Shown: positions 1-7,751 of the stretch, one piece after another
How positions within the stretch are numbered: position 1 is the stretch's first letter
How the letters are laid out: each line of letters starts with the position of its first letter
Assembly: GCA_030532035.1 (NCBI GenBank)
Contig: JAUNLX010000001.1
Span: forward strand, 104,115 to 168,114
Source: Clostridia bacterium
Lineage (GTDB): Bacteria > Bacillota > Clostridia > Oscillospirales > Acutalibacteraceae
Length of the DNA: 64,000 nucleotides
Reading direction: 5' to 3'
Made by a program: the position numbers and the translations under genes
Notes under the pieces: model-generated
Told to the model about the DNA's origin: nothing
Seen by the model: only the letters and a program-made list of their open reading frames with translations
The model's database searches: none

Positions 1-646
1 CCTTTTTATTCAACTCAAGTAAATTGGGATCTATTGTTCTATTGATATTAATTATCTTATCTTTTGTATATCCAGAAACTAAAACAGCGTCCTCTCTCGC
101 TTTTTGATGATTGACTGTAATAAAATAATTTTCATCTCTATATTTTGCAGACAAAGATATTGTTACATCTGAGTCTTTGCCGCCGCCCACGGGAATAATA
201 TTGAGATTTCTTGATATAAATTTATCGCGAGTTTCCTCTTCTCTATTTCCCTCACATCTGATTTGCAAGAATTTTCTAAAAGGAATTTCAATATTATTTA
301 TGTAAAAAAATTCTCCTAAGCCTTTATAATAAAGCTTTTTGAAAAATTGTATCTCCTCAACACTTAATTCTCCACATCTAACCGTCATCAGTTGAGGACA
401 GACAGATTTAAAATAGCTGACTGCTTCAACCATTCCCAGAGATAAAATTATCTTTCGTGCGAGCGGACCGTCAAAAGAATTTACAATCAAATCATCGGAA
501 ATTTCAAAAATAAGTTCTGGCGTAAATTTGCACAATCCTGGAATTTCAAAATCATATACGACCTTTATTCCGCCTGTAATTTTACAGACAGAAAAATCAT
601 TGAAAATAAATTCTTTGTATTTTGCTCGAATATCTTCAAATGTCAT
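1..646 (-). CDS. MurL-like UDP-MurNAc-L-Ala-L-Glu epimerase, partial (C-terminus off the left edge)
   Basis: This open frame starts at ATG 646-644 and runs off the window, giving about 215 residues. Three segments resemble what I remember of MurL proteins: an N-terminal YDFEIPGL stretch, VSYFKSVCP followed by a YYKGLGEFF helix, and the loop IPVGGGKDSD, a PP-loop-like ATP site. Known MurL enzymes use ATP to invert the terminal L-Glu of UDP-MurNAc-L-Ala-L-Glu to D-Glu for peptidoglycan, acting in the cytoplasm as an alternative to the racemase MurI. The start overlaps the malQ stop as ATGA, so translation is probably coupled. The family call comes from motif memory only. A general PP-loop ATPase is the alternative. 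Confidence 0.6.
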   Translation of the reverse strand, partial: MTFEDIRAKYKEFIFNDFSVCKITGGIKVVYDFEIPGLCKFTPELIFEISDDLIVNSFDGPLARKIILSLGMVEAVSYFKSVCPQLMTVRCGELSVEEIQFFKKLYYKGLGEFFYINNIEIPFRKFLQIRCEGNREEETRDKFISRNLNIIPVGGGKDSDVTISLSAKYRDENYFITVNHQKAREDAVLVSGYTKDKIININRTIDPNLLELNKK

Positions 647-2058
647 ATTAACCTCTTATGCTCTTTACAAAGATTAAAAATTTTATTTGACAAATTATCA
701 TTAAAAGCGCTTTTTTTGTACTTCGTCTCCCAGTTATTTGCTGTTGTCCCAGGCACATTTATTCTGCCCTCTTCTCCAAGCAACAGATAATCTGACATGG
801 GTGCGATAAATAATTTAGATTTTGCACTCATTGCGTAAGAAATAAAGCTATATACATCATTTTCATAAAAAAATTCTCGGAGCTTTTCCTGTAAAAACCA
901 ATGTTCTTTTTTTGATTCTAAAAATGATTTTGCAGTTGGATTATCATGTGTACCCGTATAATAACAATTTTTTACATTTTGATTTTCAGGCAAAGAACTT
1001 TCATCAATATTATCTCCAAAAGCAAATTGCAAAACTGACATAGAATAAAATTCTGAATAATTCATCAAATCTCGAACTTCATCTGTTATATATCCCAAAT
1101 TTTCAGCTATGATTCTTTCAGTGCCAAAAGAAGATTTTATAAGATCAATAAATTTGCGACCAGGTCCTTTGCGCCACATTCCAAATGAAGCGTCATTTGA
1201 ATCATAATCTATCTCATAATATGATTCAAAACCTCTAAAATGATCTAATCTGACAATATCATAACATTTAAATGCAAACTCAAATTTATCGTAAATAAAT
1301 TTGAAGTTTCCTTTTTCTATTTTTTCAAAATCATAGACAGGATTACCCCAAAGTTGACCTTTATCGGAAAATGCGTCTGGTGGAACTCCTGCCACTTTAT
1401 ATAAGCTTCCATTTTCATTTAATTTGAATTTATCTGAGTGAAAATAAACTCTGTGAGAATCATATGCTTCAAAAAAAGGAATATCTCCATAGAGCAGTAT
1501 ATTTTTTTCATTTGCATATTTTTTAATTTTTGAAAATTGACTAAAGAAAAGATACTCAATAAAAATTATCTCTTTTTGCAAAGTTTCAGAAAAATATCTT
1601 TTGTTTTCCGCAATCAAAGAAAGGTATTTTGAATATTCAAAAATCCAATTTTGATTTTCTTCTATGAAATCAAAATATTCTTTTGTTTTCTTTTTAAGTC
1701 CTCTTTTGGCAGCTAAATATAGTAAATTATTTTTTTCGTTGATTAAATTTTTATAATCAATTTTTTGAATATCTTCTCTTTTTAAGGTTTCAATTTCAGT
1801 TTCTTTCAACAATTCCCGCTCAACCAAATCTTCAAGACTTATAAGAAGAGGATTGCCAGCAAAAGGAGACATGGTCTTATATGGAGAATTAGCCTCCTTA
1901 TACAGAGTTGGTCCTATCGGCAAAATTTGCCAAACAGTTTGACCAGATTCTGAAAGAAAATCTATAAAATCTATTGCCTCTTTTCCTAAACTACCTATGG
2001 AATAATCTGAAGGTAGAGAAAAAACGGGCATAAGAATACCCGATCTTTTTTCACTCAT
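643..2058 (-). CDS. malQ: 4-alpha-glucanotransferase (amylomaltase, GH77)
   Basis: This 471-residue cytoplasmic enzyme of maltodextrin and glycogen metabolism transfers alpha-1,4-glucan chains and releases glucose. The GH77 catalytic residues are visible: nucleophile D272 in VRLDHFRGF, acid/base E319 in IIAENLGYI, and D372 in GTHDN. The N-terminal SLGKEAIDFIDFLSESGQ and LPIGPT blocks are also typical. Length is close to the usual bacterial size of about 500. It is the fourth gene of a proB-proA-orf-malQ-murL-like run and overlaps both neighbours by 4 bp (ATGA junctions). No other sugar genes lie next to it, so its place in this operon is unexplained. Confidence 0.93.
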   Translation of the reverse strand: MSEKRSGILMPVFSLPSDYSIGSLGKEAIDFIDFLSESGQTVWQILPIGPTLYKEANSPYKTMSPFAGNPLLISLEDLVERELLKETEIETLKREDIQKIDYKNLINEKNNLLYLAAKRGLKKKTKEYFDFIEENQNWIFEYSKYLSLIAENKRYFSETLQKEIIFIEYLFFSQFSKIKKYANEKNILLYGDIPFFEAYDSHRVYFHSDKFKLNENGSLYKVAGVPPDAFSDKGQLWGNPVYDFEKIEKGNFKFIYDKFEFAFKCYDIVRLDHFRGFESYYEIDYDSNDASFGMWRKGPGRKFIDLIKSSFGTERIIAENLGYITDEVRDLMNYSEFYSMSVLQFAFGDNIDESSLPENQNVKNCYYTGTHDNPTAKSFLESKKEHWFLQEKLREFFYENDVYSFISYAMSAKSKLFIAPMSDYLLLGEEGRINVPGTTANNWETKYKKSAFNDNLSNKIFNLCKEHKRLI

Positions 2059-2759
2059 TTTTTCTTTTCTTCAACAATGCTGTCACTGAAAGAGGGATCT
2101 GTATCCTGCAGAGAACTTATATAAAAATCAGAATCTGATTTAGGAGATTTTCTCAAAGTGATTTTAACATACTTACTCGGTGGTGGTTCTATAAAATTAC
2201 CATTTTCATCCATTATAGTGTCACGACCAGAGATATATGCAACTGTGAGAATAACTGAGTTTTTCTTTTTGTCTACATCAATTATTTTAGGCGTATATAT
2301 GGGGTCAACACCAGTAATGGGAATTTTATATGCTTTTGCAGTTGAGTCATATTCAAATTCATATGAACCAGGTGCAATTGTTTGATGTTTAGGCTTTACA
2401 CTGTCTCCATATAAAGATACAAAAGTCTTTTCAACATCTGTTGCAGGCAAGACAATTCTATTGTCAACAATTTTATATTTGCCTGTATCTATTCCCTCAA
2501 TTAAAATCGACCAAATTGATGAGTCTATAAGCTGTTGCATATCAGCTTTGGAAACATCGTCGAAAGTCGAAGGATCATTCATAACTAATGGAAGAATCAT
2601 TTTTTCATAATTTTTTTTCGTAATATCAGATTTGTCGGTCGCTTTTATTATCCCTTTTGTGATGAAAAAGAGTGAGAAAATAATTCCGACTATAGCCATA
2701 ATAAAAACAAAAATTCCAAGAGGATAAGCCCATTTTTTTCTTAAATTTTTATCTTTCAT
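2055..2759 (-). CDS. Membrane-anchored protein of unknown function
   Basis: I do not recognise this 234-residue protein. It has a short basic N-terminus, one strong transmembrane segment at about residues 11-36, and a mostly soluble, beta-rich remainder expected outside the cell, ending in an EEKKK tail. No catalytic motif or lipobox is visible. The start ATG (2759-2757) follows a GGGAG ribosome site that overlaps the proA stop region, and the stop overlaps the malQ start by 4 bp, so it is translated within the proBA-malQ operon. It is real by context and codon pattern. Its function is open. Confidence 0.75.
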   Translation of the reverse strand: MKDKNLRKKWAYPLGIFVFIMAIVGIIFSLFFITKGIIKATDKSDITKKNYEKMILPLVMNDPSTFDDVSKADMQQLIDSSIWSILIEGIDTGKYKIVDNRIVLPATDVEKTFVSLYGDSVKPKHQTIAPGSYEFEYDSTAKAYKIPITGVDPIYTPKIIDVDKKKNSVILTVAYISGRDTIMDENGNFIEPPPSKYVKITLRKSPKSDSDFYISSLQDTDPSFSDSIVEEKKK

Positions 2760-2761
2760 AA

Positions 2762-4009
2762 TTACTCCCTAATTTGATAATTCCCTTTGATTTTATATTT
2801 ATATGTCTGTAATTCTCGAAGTCCCATAGGTCCACGAGCATGCAATTTTTGTGTCGAAATACCAATTTCTGCACCAAAACCGAAACAACCACCATCGGTA
2901 AATCTCGTGGAAGAATTTACATATACACAGGCGCTGTCAACTTCACTTAAGAATTTTTCAGCATTATTTTCATTTGTCGTTATTATAGCGTCACTGTGAT
3001 GAGTTGAATATTTATCTAAATATAAAATAGCCTCATCTATATCTTCTACAATCTTACACGAAATAATATTTGATAAAAATTCAGTCTTATAATCTTCTTC
3101 TGTCGCAGGTTTCAATTCAGGCATAATCAAACGACTTTTTTCGCAGGCACGAATTTCCACACCTTTATTTAATAACCTATTACAAATCGGCACTAATGCT
3201 TCTTTAGCTATATTTTGATGAATTAACATTCCCTCTGCCGCATTGCAGACTGAACTTCTCTGCGTTTTTGCATTATCTATTATATCAATAGCCTTATCCA
3301 AATCGGCAAATTCATCTACATAAATTGTACAATTTCCAACTCCTGTTTCAATTACGGGAATTTTACTGATTTTTTTGACTTTTTGAATGAGCCCCGCTCC
3401 ACCTCTTGGAATAACAAGATCAATTGTCTGAGATTGATTCAAAAGCACAGACAAATTTTCCCTTTTATAATCATCAAAAAGGCAGATAGCGTCTGGATTC
3501 AAATCTAAATTCATCAAAGTTTCACGCATCAATTTACAAAGATAGGCATTTGTATTTTTGGCGTCACTTCCGCCCTTTAAGACAATAGCATTTTTCGATT
3601 TTAGGGCTAGGCAAGCAGCGTCAGCATTCACATTCGGTCTTGATTCAAAAATCACTGCAATGACACCAAAAGGCACTGTTACCTTTTGAATTTTCAGCCC
3701 GTCTACTGTTTCAAATTCATCAATTATTTCATTACATGGCGACTTTAATTTTGATAATTTTTTTGCGCCATTTGACATAGATTCAATTCTGTCATCATTT
3801 AAAATAAGGCGATCAATTAGATTTTCTCTTAGCCCGTCAGCTTTTGCCTTATCTACATCTTTTTTATTTTCTCTAATTATATTTTCTTTATTTTCTATAA
3901 AGCATTTTGCAATTTGCGTTAAAATTTCATTTATCTTTTCGTCGTCAAGCAAAGCAATTTGTTTACTTGCTATCTTTGCTCTTGCTCCTATATTTTCATA
4001 ACTATTCAT
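2762..4009 (-). CDS. proA: Glutamate-5-semialdehyde dehydrogenase (gamma-glutamyl phosphate reductase)
   Basis: ProA reduces gamma-glutamyl phosphate with NADPH to glutamate semialdehyde, the second step of proline synthesis. The aldehyde-dehydrogenase fold is evident: FGVIAVIFESRPNV, LKGGSDAKNTN, VIPRGGAGLI, catalytic Cys in SSVCNAAEGML, and the C-terminal FTDGGCFGFGAEIGIS with HARGPMGL typical of ProA. I start it at ATG 4009, where MNSYENIG begins, because a GAGG ribosome site lies 9 bases upstream. The longer frame back to 4030 would include that site. It overlaps the proB stop by 8 bp, giving a standard proBA pair. Length is 415 residues, normal for the family. Confidence 0.96.
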   Translation of the reverse strand: MNSYENIGARAKIASKQIALLDDEKINEILTQIAKCFIENKENIIRENKKDVDKAKADGLRENLIDRLILNDDRIESMSNGAKKLSKLKSPCNEIIDEFETVDGLKIQKVTVPFGVIAVIFESRPNVNADAACLALKSKNAIVLKGGSDAKNTNAYLCKLMRETLMNLDLNPDAICLFDDYKRENLSVLLNQSQTIDLVIPRGGAGLIQKVKKISKIPVIETGVGNCTIYVDEFADLDKAIDIIDNAKTQRSSVCNAAEGMLIHQNIAKEALVPICNRLLNKGVEIRACEKSRLIMPELKPATEEDYKTEFLSNIISCKIVEDIDEAILYLDKYSTHHSDAIITTNENNAEKFLSEVDSACVYVNSSTRFTDGGCFGFGAEIGISTQKLHARGPMGLRELQTYKYKIKGNYQIRE

Positions 4010-4793
4010 TGTCTTTTTTCCTCGGGGCAAAATACGTTCCTATTCTCTCTCCGTCAAGAATTTTATATATATTGTCCGGATGTTCTCCTTTTAATATAAC
4101 AGTAGCTATATTGTTGTCTTTGGCTATCTTAGCCGCCATAATTTTCGTTGTCATTCCGCCTGTGCCAAGTTTTGAAGCGCTGCCTTTTGCATTATCTACC
4201 ATTTCTGGTGTAATTTCATCTACAAATGAAATTAAATGCGCATCACATTCTTTAGGATTTTTATCATATAATCCGTCTATATCCGTCAGCATAATTAACA
4301 TATCAGCATCTATAAGCTTTGCCACTTGTGCAGATAGAGTATCATTATCGCCAAAGACGATTTCATCTGTGGCAACTGCGTCATTTTCATTTACAATGGG
4401 TAAAACATTAAATTGTAATAGGGCTTTGAAATTGTTTAACAAATGCTCTCGTCTGTCTTCTTTTTCAAAGTCTTCTTTTGTAATGAGAACCTGACCTATG
4501 GTATGACCAAAATCTCCAAAAAATTTATCATAAATAAACATCAGCTCATTTTGTCCAACTGCTGCGGCAGCCTGCCTTGCGGGTATGTCGTGGGGAAAAT
4601 CTGTAATTCCCAATTTCCCAAATCCAGCGCCTATTGCTCCAGAAGTAACTAAAATTACATCAATACCAGAATTTTTCAAATCTGATAAAACTCTGGAAAG
4701 AGCAAAAATGAGTTTTAAATTTAATTTCCCGTTTTCATAAGTCAAGGTAGAAGTTCCAACTTTAAAAACAATTGTCTTAATATCACTCAGCAT
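4002..4793 (-). CDS. proB: Glutamate 5-kinase, short form without PUA domain
   Basis: ProB phosphorylates glutamate with ATP, the first and normally proline-inhibited step of proline synthesis. The amino-acid kinase fold is clear: VFKVGTSTLTYENG at the N-terminus, LVTSGAIGAGFGKLG, VNENDAVATDEIVFGDNDTLSAQVA, and GTGGMTTKI near the end. At 263 residues it lacks the C-terminal PUA domain of the roughly 370-residue enterobacterial form, and such short forms are common in Firmicutes. It is the first gene of the operon, with a good promoter 18-46 bases upstream. The ribosome site is weak, a GGTGAT close to the ATG. Confidence 0.95.
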   Translation of the reverse strand: MLSDIKTIVFKVGTSTLTYENGKLNLKLIFALSRVLSDLKNSGIDVILVTSGAIGAGFGKLGITDFPHDIPARQAAAAVGQNELMFIYDKFFGDFGHTIGQVLITKEDFEKEDRREHLLNNFKALLQFNVLPIVNENDAVATDEIVFGDNDTLSAQVAKLIDADMLIMLTDIDGLYDKNPKECDAHLISFVDEITPEMVDNAKGSASKLGTGGMTTKIMAAKIAKDNNIATVILKGEHPDNIYKILDGERIGTYFAPRKKDNE

Positions 4794-4810
4794 TGTATCA
4801 CCATCAATGA

Positions 4811-4839
4811 ATTATAACACAATAAATTTATATGTTAAA
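4811..4839 (-). promoter_or_regulatory. Promoter of the proB-proA-malQ operon
   Basis: On the minus strand, TTTAAC (4839-4834), a 17-bp spacer and TATAAT (4816-4811) form a sigma-A type promoter. The expected transcript start leaves a leader of roughly 10-15 bases before proB. Confidence 0.65.
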
Positions 4840-4886
4840 GACAAGCAAAAAATTCAACTTTTAAATAAAAAATCAAAAATTGTAAT

Positions 4887-4910
4887 AAAAAACGCCGAAT
4901 TGCTTCGGCG
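4887..4910 (-). terminator. Intrinsic terminator after the 3D-domain gene
   Basis: On the minus strand, CGCCGAA, loop GCAA and TTCGGCG are followed by six T residues. It lies 10 bases after the stop codon of the 3D-domain gene. Confidence 0.9.
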
Positions 4911-4919
4911 CATTTGAAG

Positions 4920-6170
4920 TTATTTACCCCATTTTAATATATAAATACATACATCTCGTCTACCCCATTGGTAACACTCGTTTGCAGTATCCATATATAC
5001 ATCTACTATGGTGCGGTTGCCTTTTGCAAATCCTCCAGTGTCTGCCGCAATGGCATATCCATAAACTTTTTTACCATCACTTGAAACAATATACATTTCA
5101 GTACCATATGGAATTTGTCTCGGATTTACAGCTACTAAACCAGATTGAGCTTTAGCTCCTGTCGCAGTATTTCCGCTTCCATGATAAGACGGTATATTAC
5201 AAGTATATGCAGTTGAGCCTCCTCTGAATACCTTTAAGTAATTTGTCGGTATTCCGTCAGATGAAAGTCCGTATCTTGAAGGCAATCTTTTTTTAGATAT
5301 GGGTCTAATTCCATTTTTCACATGAACTCTTGTTCCATGTCCAACAACTTTATTGACAGGCTTTTTAATTACCTTTGTCTTTGTTAGCGTAGACTCTGAC
5401 AATTTACCATTTACATATTTATCACTATATGTATTTTCATTTTTTCCGTCAACGCCCGGTTTTATAACTCTGCTTTGACCTATGTAATAACCGTTGTCGT
5501 CTACATTAATTGTCTTGTGCTTAACAGTTTCAATTACTGTCCTAACCTTAAACTCAACTCTTAAAATTTCAATTGAGCTTCCTTTTTCTGGCACAGAGTC
5601 AAGGGGCTTAGAAATTTCATCGTCGCTATCCAATGTTATATTTAATTTTTTGAGAATTTCTCCCAAAGTTTCTCCACTGGATTCACAGGAATATATTTTA
5701 TCTTCATCTATTATAGAAATAAAATCTTTTCCTGTAACGATTATGTCCATGCCCTCTTTTAATTTTGAGTCAAGAGGAATATTTACTGTATCACCGTCTT
5801 TTATATTTATTCCAGCTTTGCTTATGGCTTCTTTAACTGTACCTACCATATTAACTTTTGATTTAAGTATAGCGCCAGAATATACATTTGCATTTACTGC
5901 TCTTTCAATAGATATTGAAGATGGCTCTCCAGCTTTGAATTTATCAAGGTTTATTTTGTCATTGGGATTTAACTTAACCCCGGCTTTTTCAATAATCTTT
6001 TTTGGGTCATAACTTCTGGTTTTTACAACTTCAACCGTATTGTCATATTCCAATCTAACTGGATAATCGCTTGTTGCGAACGCTGTAACGGAACTTACCA
6101 TCAATATAAATACGATTGTAACTGCAATCCATTTTGATTTGTTAATTCTTTCTTTATTGATTTTTTTCAT
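4920..6170 (-). CDS. Secreted cell-wall protein: DUF348 repeats, G5 and 3D domains (YabE/YocH type)
   Basis: This 416-residue exported protein probably cleaves or remodels peptidoglycan. A membrane/signal segment spans about residues 14-32. Three DUF348 (ubiquitin-like) repeats cover about 35-80, 88-135 and 148-195, a G5 domain about 205-280, and a C-terminal 3D domain about 318-416. The three aspartates naming the 3D fold appear as D377 in AADTGG and D390 and D394 in IVDVYMD. This is the YabE architecture, and the 3D fold resembles MltA-type lytic transglycosylases. A WalR-like box lies upstream, fitting the known WalR control of the 3D-domain gene yocH in Bacillus. The start is supported by an AAGGAGAG ribosome site. 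Confidence 0.92.
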   Translation of the reverse strand: MKKINKERINKSKWIAVTIVFILMVSSVTAFATSDYPVRLEYDNTVEVVKTRSYDPKKIIEKAGVKLNPNDKINLDKFKAGEPSSISIERAVNANVYSGAILKSKVNMVGTVKEAISKAGINIKDGDTVNIPLDSKLKEGMDIIVTGKDFISIIDEDKIYSCESSGETLGEILKKLNITLDSDDEISKPLDSVPEKGSSIEILRVEFKVRTVIETVKHKTINVDDNGYYIGQSRVIKPGVDGKNENTYSDKYVNGKLSESTLTKTKVIKKPVNKVVGHGTRVHVKNGIRPISKKRLPSRYGLSSDGIPTNYLKVFRGGSTAYTCNIPSYHGSGNTATGAKAQSGLVAVNPRQIPYGTEMYIVSSDGKKVYGYAIAADTGGFAKGNRTIVDVYMDTANECYQWGRRDVCIYILKWGK

Positions 6171-6179
6171 AAACTCTCC

Positions 6180-6201
6180 TTGCTCCGCTTTTACGAAGCA
6201 A
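6180..6201 (-). promoter_or_regulatory. Hairpin overlapping the ribosome site of the 3D-domain gene
   Basis: In the mRNA, TTGCTTCG (6201-6194) pairs with CGGAGCAA (6187-6180), including one G-U pair, with a 6-base loop. Its 3' arm runs into the AAGGAGAG ribosome site, so it could limit initiation. No known riboswitch class is recognised. Confidence 0.4.
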
Positions 6202-6329
6202 TAGAATTTTATTAGATGTAAATTGTAAAATCAAATTTTTATATAAGAGTTTTTTGTGTAATATGCACAAAAATTTTATCGTTTAATCGCAAATTAATCG
6301 AAAAATAAGCTTTTATAAAAGTTACAACC

Positions 6330-6363
6330 TTGTAATCTTTGTGCAAATCGTTAAAGATTACAA
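6330..6363. promoter_or_regulatory. 11-bp inverted repeat upstream of the 3D-domain gene
   Basis: TTGTAATCTTT (6330-6340) and AAAGATTACAA (6353-6363) form a perfect 11-bp inverted repeat with a 12-base spacer. A second perfect palindrome with 8-bp arms (AATTACAC/GTGTAATT) lies at 6367-6383. A third pair, TTTTTGTG/CACAAAAA, lies at 6251-6273. They cover the probable promoter (-10 TATAAA at 6317-6312 on the minus strand). No T-run follows, so protein binding is more likely than termination. Confidence 0.5.
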
Positions 6364-6373
6364 AAGAATTACA
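6357..6373 (-). promoter_or_regulatory. WalR-type box before the 3D-domain gene
   Basis: The minus strand reads TGTAAT, 5 bases (TCTTT), TGTAAT. This is an exact fit to the published WalR/YycF direct repeat TGTWAH-N5-TGTWAH. It sits about 17 bp upstream of the inferred -35 region, a plausible activating position. Confidence 0.6.
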
Positions 6374-6385
6374 CTGTGTAATTTA

Positions 6386-6418
6386 AACAAAAAAGAAGCA
6401 ACTTTCGTCGCTTCTTTT
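6386..6418 (-). terminator. Intrinsic terminator after the cadherin-like surface protein gene
   Basis: The minus strand shows a 12-bp stem AAAAGAAGCGAC / GTTGCTTCTTTT closed by a GAAA tetraloop and followed by further T residues, 46 bases past the stop codon at 6464. Confidence 0.88.
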
Positions 6419-6463
6419 GTAAGTTTTTGAGATTGATTTAATAAAATCGATTTATATTAAATT

Positions 6464-7639
6464 TTATTTTTTATCGTCATTTGGATTATATCTTAAAAGA
6501 GAATCCATCAATTCTGCATTTTCACTCTGTGGAGCTGCTTTCATATGTTTTACATGTAAAACAATTGCAACAATAATTATGATTGCCACAGCTGCTATTG
6601 CAACACCGAAAGTCGCTATCATCCATGTTGGGAAAATAACCTTTGTTTTACCAGAAGCAGCTTTGTCATTGAATTTAACCTTTATTGTATATTCTGTCTT
6701 TTCTCCAGTTTCAGTTTCAACAACAATACTGATGAGATTGTCTTCGTTTGGAACTAATTTATCAGCGCCATCAACAGTAACAATTGCTTTAGGGTCCTTT
6801 GCCTTTGCTTGAACATCAAGAGCAGATATTCCCGATGGAATTTCAACTACATAATAAGGTATAGTTGGATCAAAATCTGGATTCAGAGGATATAATCCAC
6901 CATTAACTCTCAAAGATTTGAGCAAAAGAGATTTATCTTTATCTATTCTAATAGCTGACTGTGCGTCTGTTGTCTCAGCTACTGTATATACTGGAACTTT
7001 TTGTACAGGAGCCAAAGTAAATTCAGGGGTATTGTCGGTCTTTTTAGTTGTATCCCAAACGTTAGTAGATGAAGGTCTTTTAGTTGTAGATGAAGATAAA
7101 TTTCCAGTGGTCGATTCTCCTGGAGTAACTGTTGTTGGGGAAGTAGTCGTTGGTTTCGTTGTAGTGGTTTTTTCAGGAGTTAAAGTTACTGTTTTTGTGC
7201 TGTTAAAAGTTGTAACTGTATCAGAGCCATTCTCTTTAACATGATAAGTTGCAGTAAAAGTAAAGGTATCTCCAACTTGTGCTTCTCCAGTCACTGCTGC
7301 AGTAAACATCAGCATATTTTTTCCCTCAAATGGTGCATTTGTTTTAAATGCTCCCGTAGCTTCTACAGTAGGATTGGGGAATCCTGCAGCTTTCATAAAT
7401 AAAACTTGAGTAGCTGGGTTTGAAGGTGTAACTGTAAACTGTCCGTTTACCGTTTCAACAATAGAGTCTTCACTTGGCGTAATAAACAAATATAAAACTA
7501 TGGCATCTCTGTTGTCCATAGGAACTTCTGCAGGCGTTTTTAATTCTTCAGTGGTCGGTTCTGCAAAAGCCGTAATAGAAAGTATAGTAGCAAAACAAAT
7601 AGAAATTAAAACGGCAACTATTTTTTTTATGTTCTTCAT
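6464..7639 (-). CDS. Surface protein with cadherin-like beta-sandwich domain and C-terminal membrane anchor
   Basis: This 391-residue exported protein has no catalytic motif I can see. In order it has a signal peptide ending near ITAFA (residue about 26), a beta-rich N-terminal domain (about 35-155), a Thr/Ser/Pro-rich linker (about 158-205), a cadherin-like beta-sandwich domain (PF12733-like, about 240-325, with LKSLRVNGG and YTIKV), a transmembrane helix (about 338-362) and a short charged cytoplasmic tail. I place the start at ATG 7639, because GGAG lies 8 bases upstream and inside the longer frame. It has its own promoter and terminator, so it is monocistronic. A role in adhesion or envelope scaffolding is inferred only. 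Confidence 0.82.
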   Translation of the reverse strand: MKNIKKIVAVLISICFATILSITAFAEPTTEELKTPAEVPMDNRDAIVLYLFITPSEDSIVETVNGQFTVTPSNPATQVLFMKAAGFPNPTVEATGAFKTNAPFEGKNMLMFTAAVTGEAQVGDTFTFTATYHVKENGSDTVTTFNSTKTVTLTPEKTTTTKPTTTSPTTVTPGESTTGNLSSSTTKRPSSTNVWDTTKKTDNTPEFTLAPVQKVPVYTVAETTDAQSAIRIDKDKSLLLKSLRVNGGLYPLNPDFDPTIPYYVVEIPSGISALDVQAKAKDPKAIVTVDGADKLVPNEDNLISIVVETETGEKTEYTIKVKFNDKAASGKTKVIFPTWMIATFGVAIAAVAIIIIVAIVLHVKHMKAAPQSENAELMDSLLRYNPNDDKK

Positions 7640-7667
7640 GGTTTCATCTCCTAACAGTAATTTCAAA

Positions 7668-7736
7668 ACACAAAGTTATATGATAATTTTATATTTATTT
7701 TAATGAAAAGTCAACAATTTATGAAGAACTTTGTGT
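7668..7736. promoter_or_regulatory. 10-bp inverted repeat bracketing a promoter
   Basis: ACACAAAGTT (7668-7677) and AACTTTGTGT (7727-7736) are exact inverted copies 49 bp apart. They lie on either side of the promoter at 7686-7714, one near the transcript start and one upstream of the -35. This arrangement suggests two operator sites for one regulator. Confidence 0.45.
7686..7714 (-). promoter_or_regulatory. Promoter of the cadherin-like surface protein gene
   Basis: The minus strand reads TTGACT (7714-7709), a 17-bp spacer and TAAAAT (7691-7686), a good sigma-A match. Confidence 0.72.
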
Positions 7737-7751
7737 AAAAATTTCACAAAA

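Noticed and set aside
3907..4494. A 195-codon plus-strand frame across proA and proB
   Set aside because: It mirrors two certain genes and its sequence is the expected low-complexity antisense product.
6171..6463. A c-di-AMP (ydaO) riboswitch before the YabE-like gene
   Set aside because: Such riboswitches often precede this gene type, but the GC-rich conserved core is absent. The region is AT-rich with inverted repeats only.
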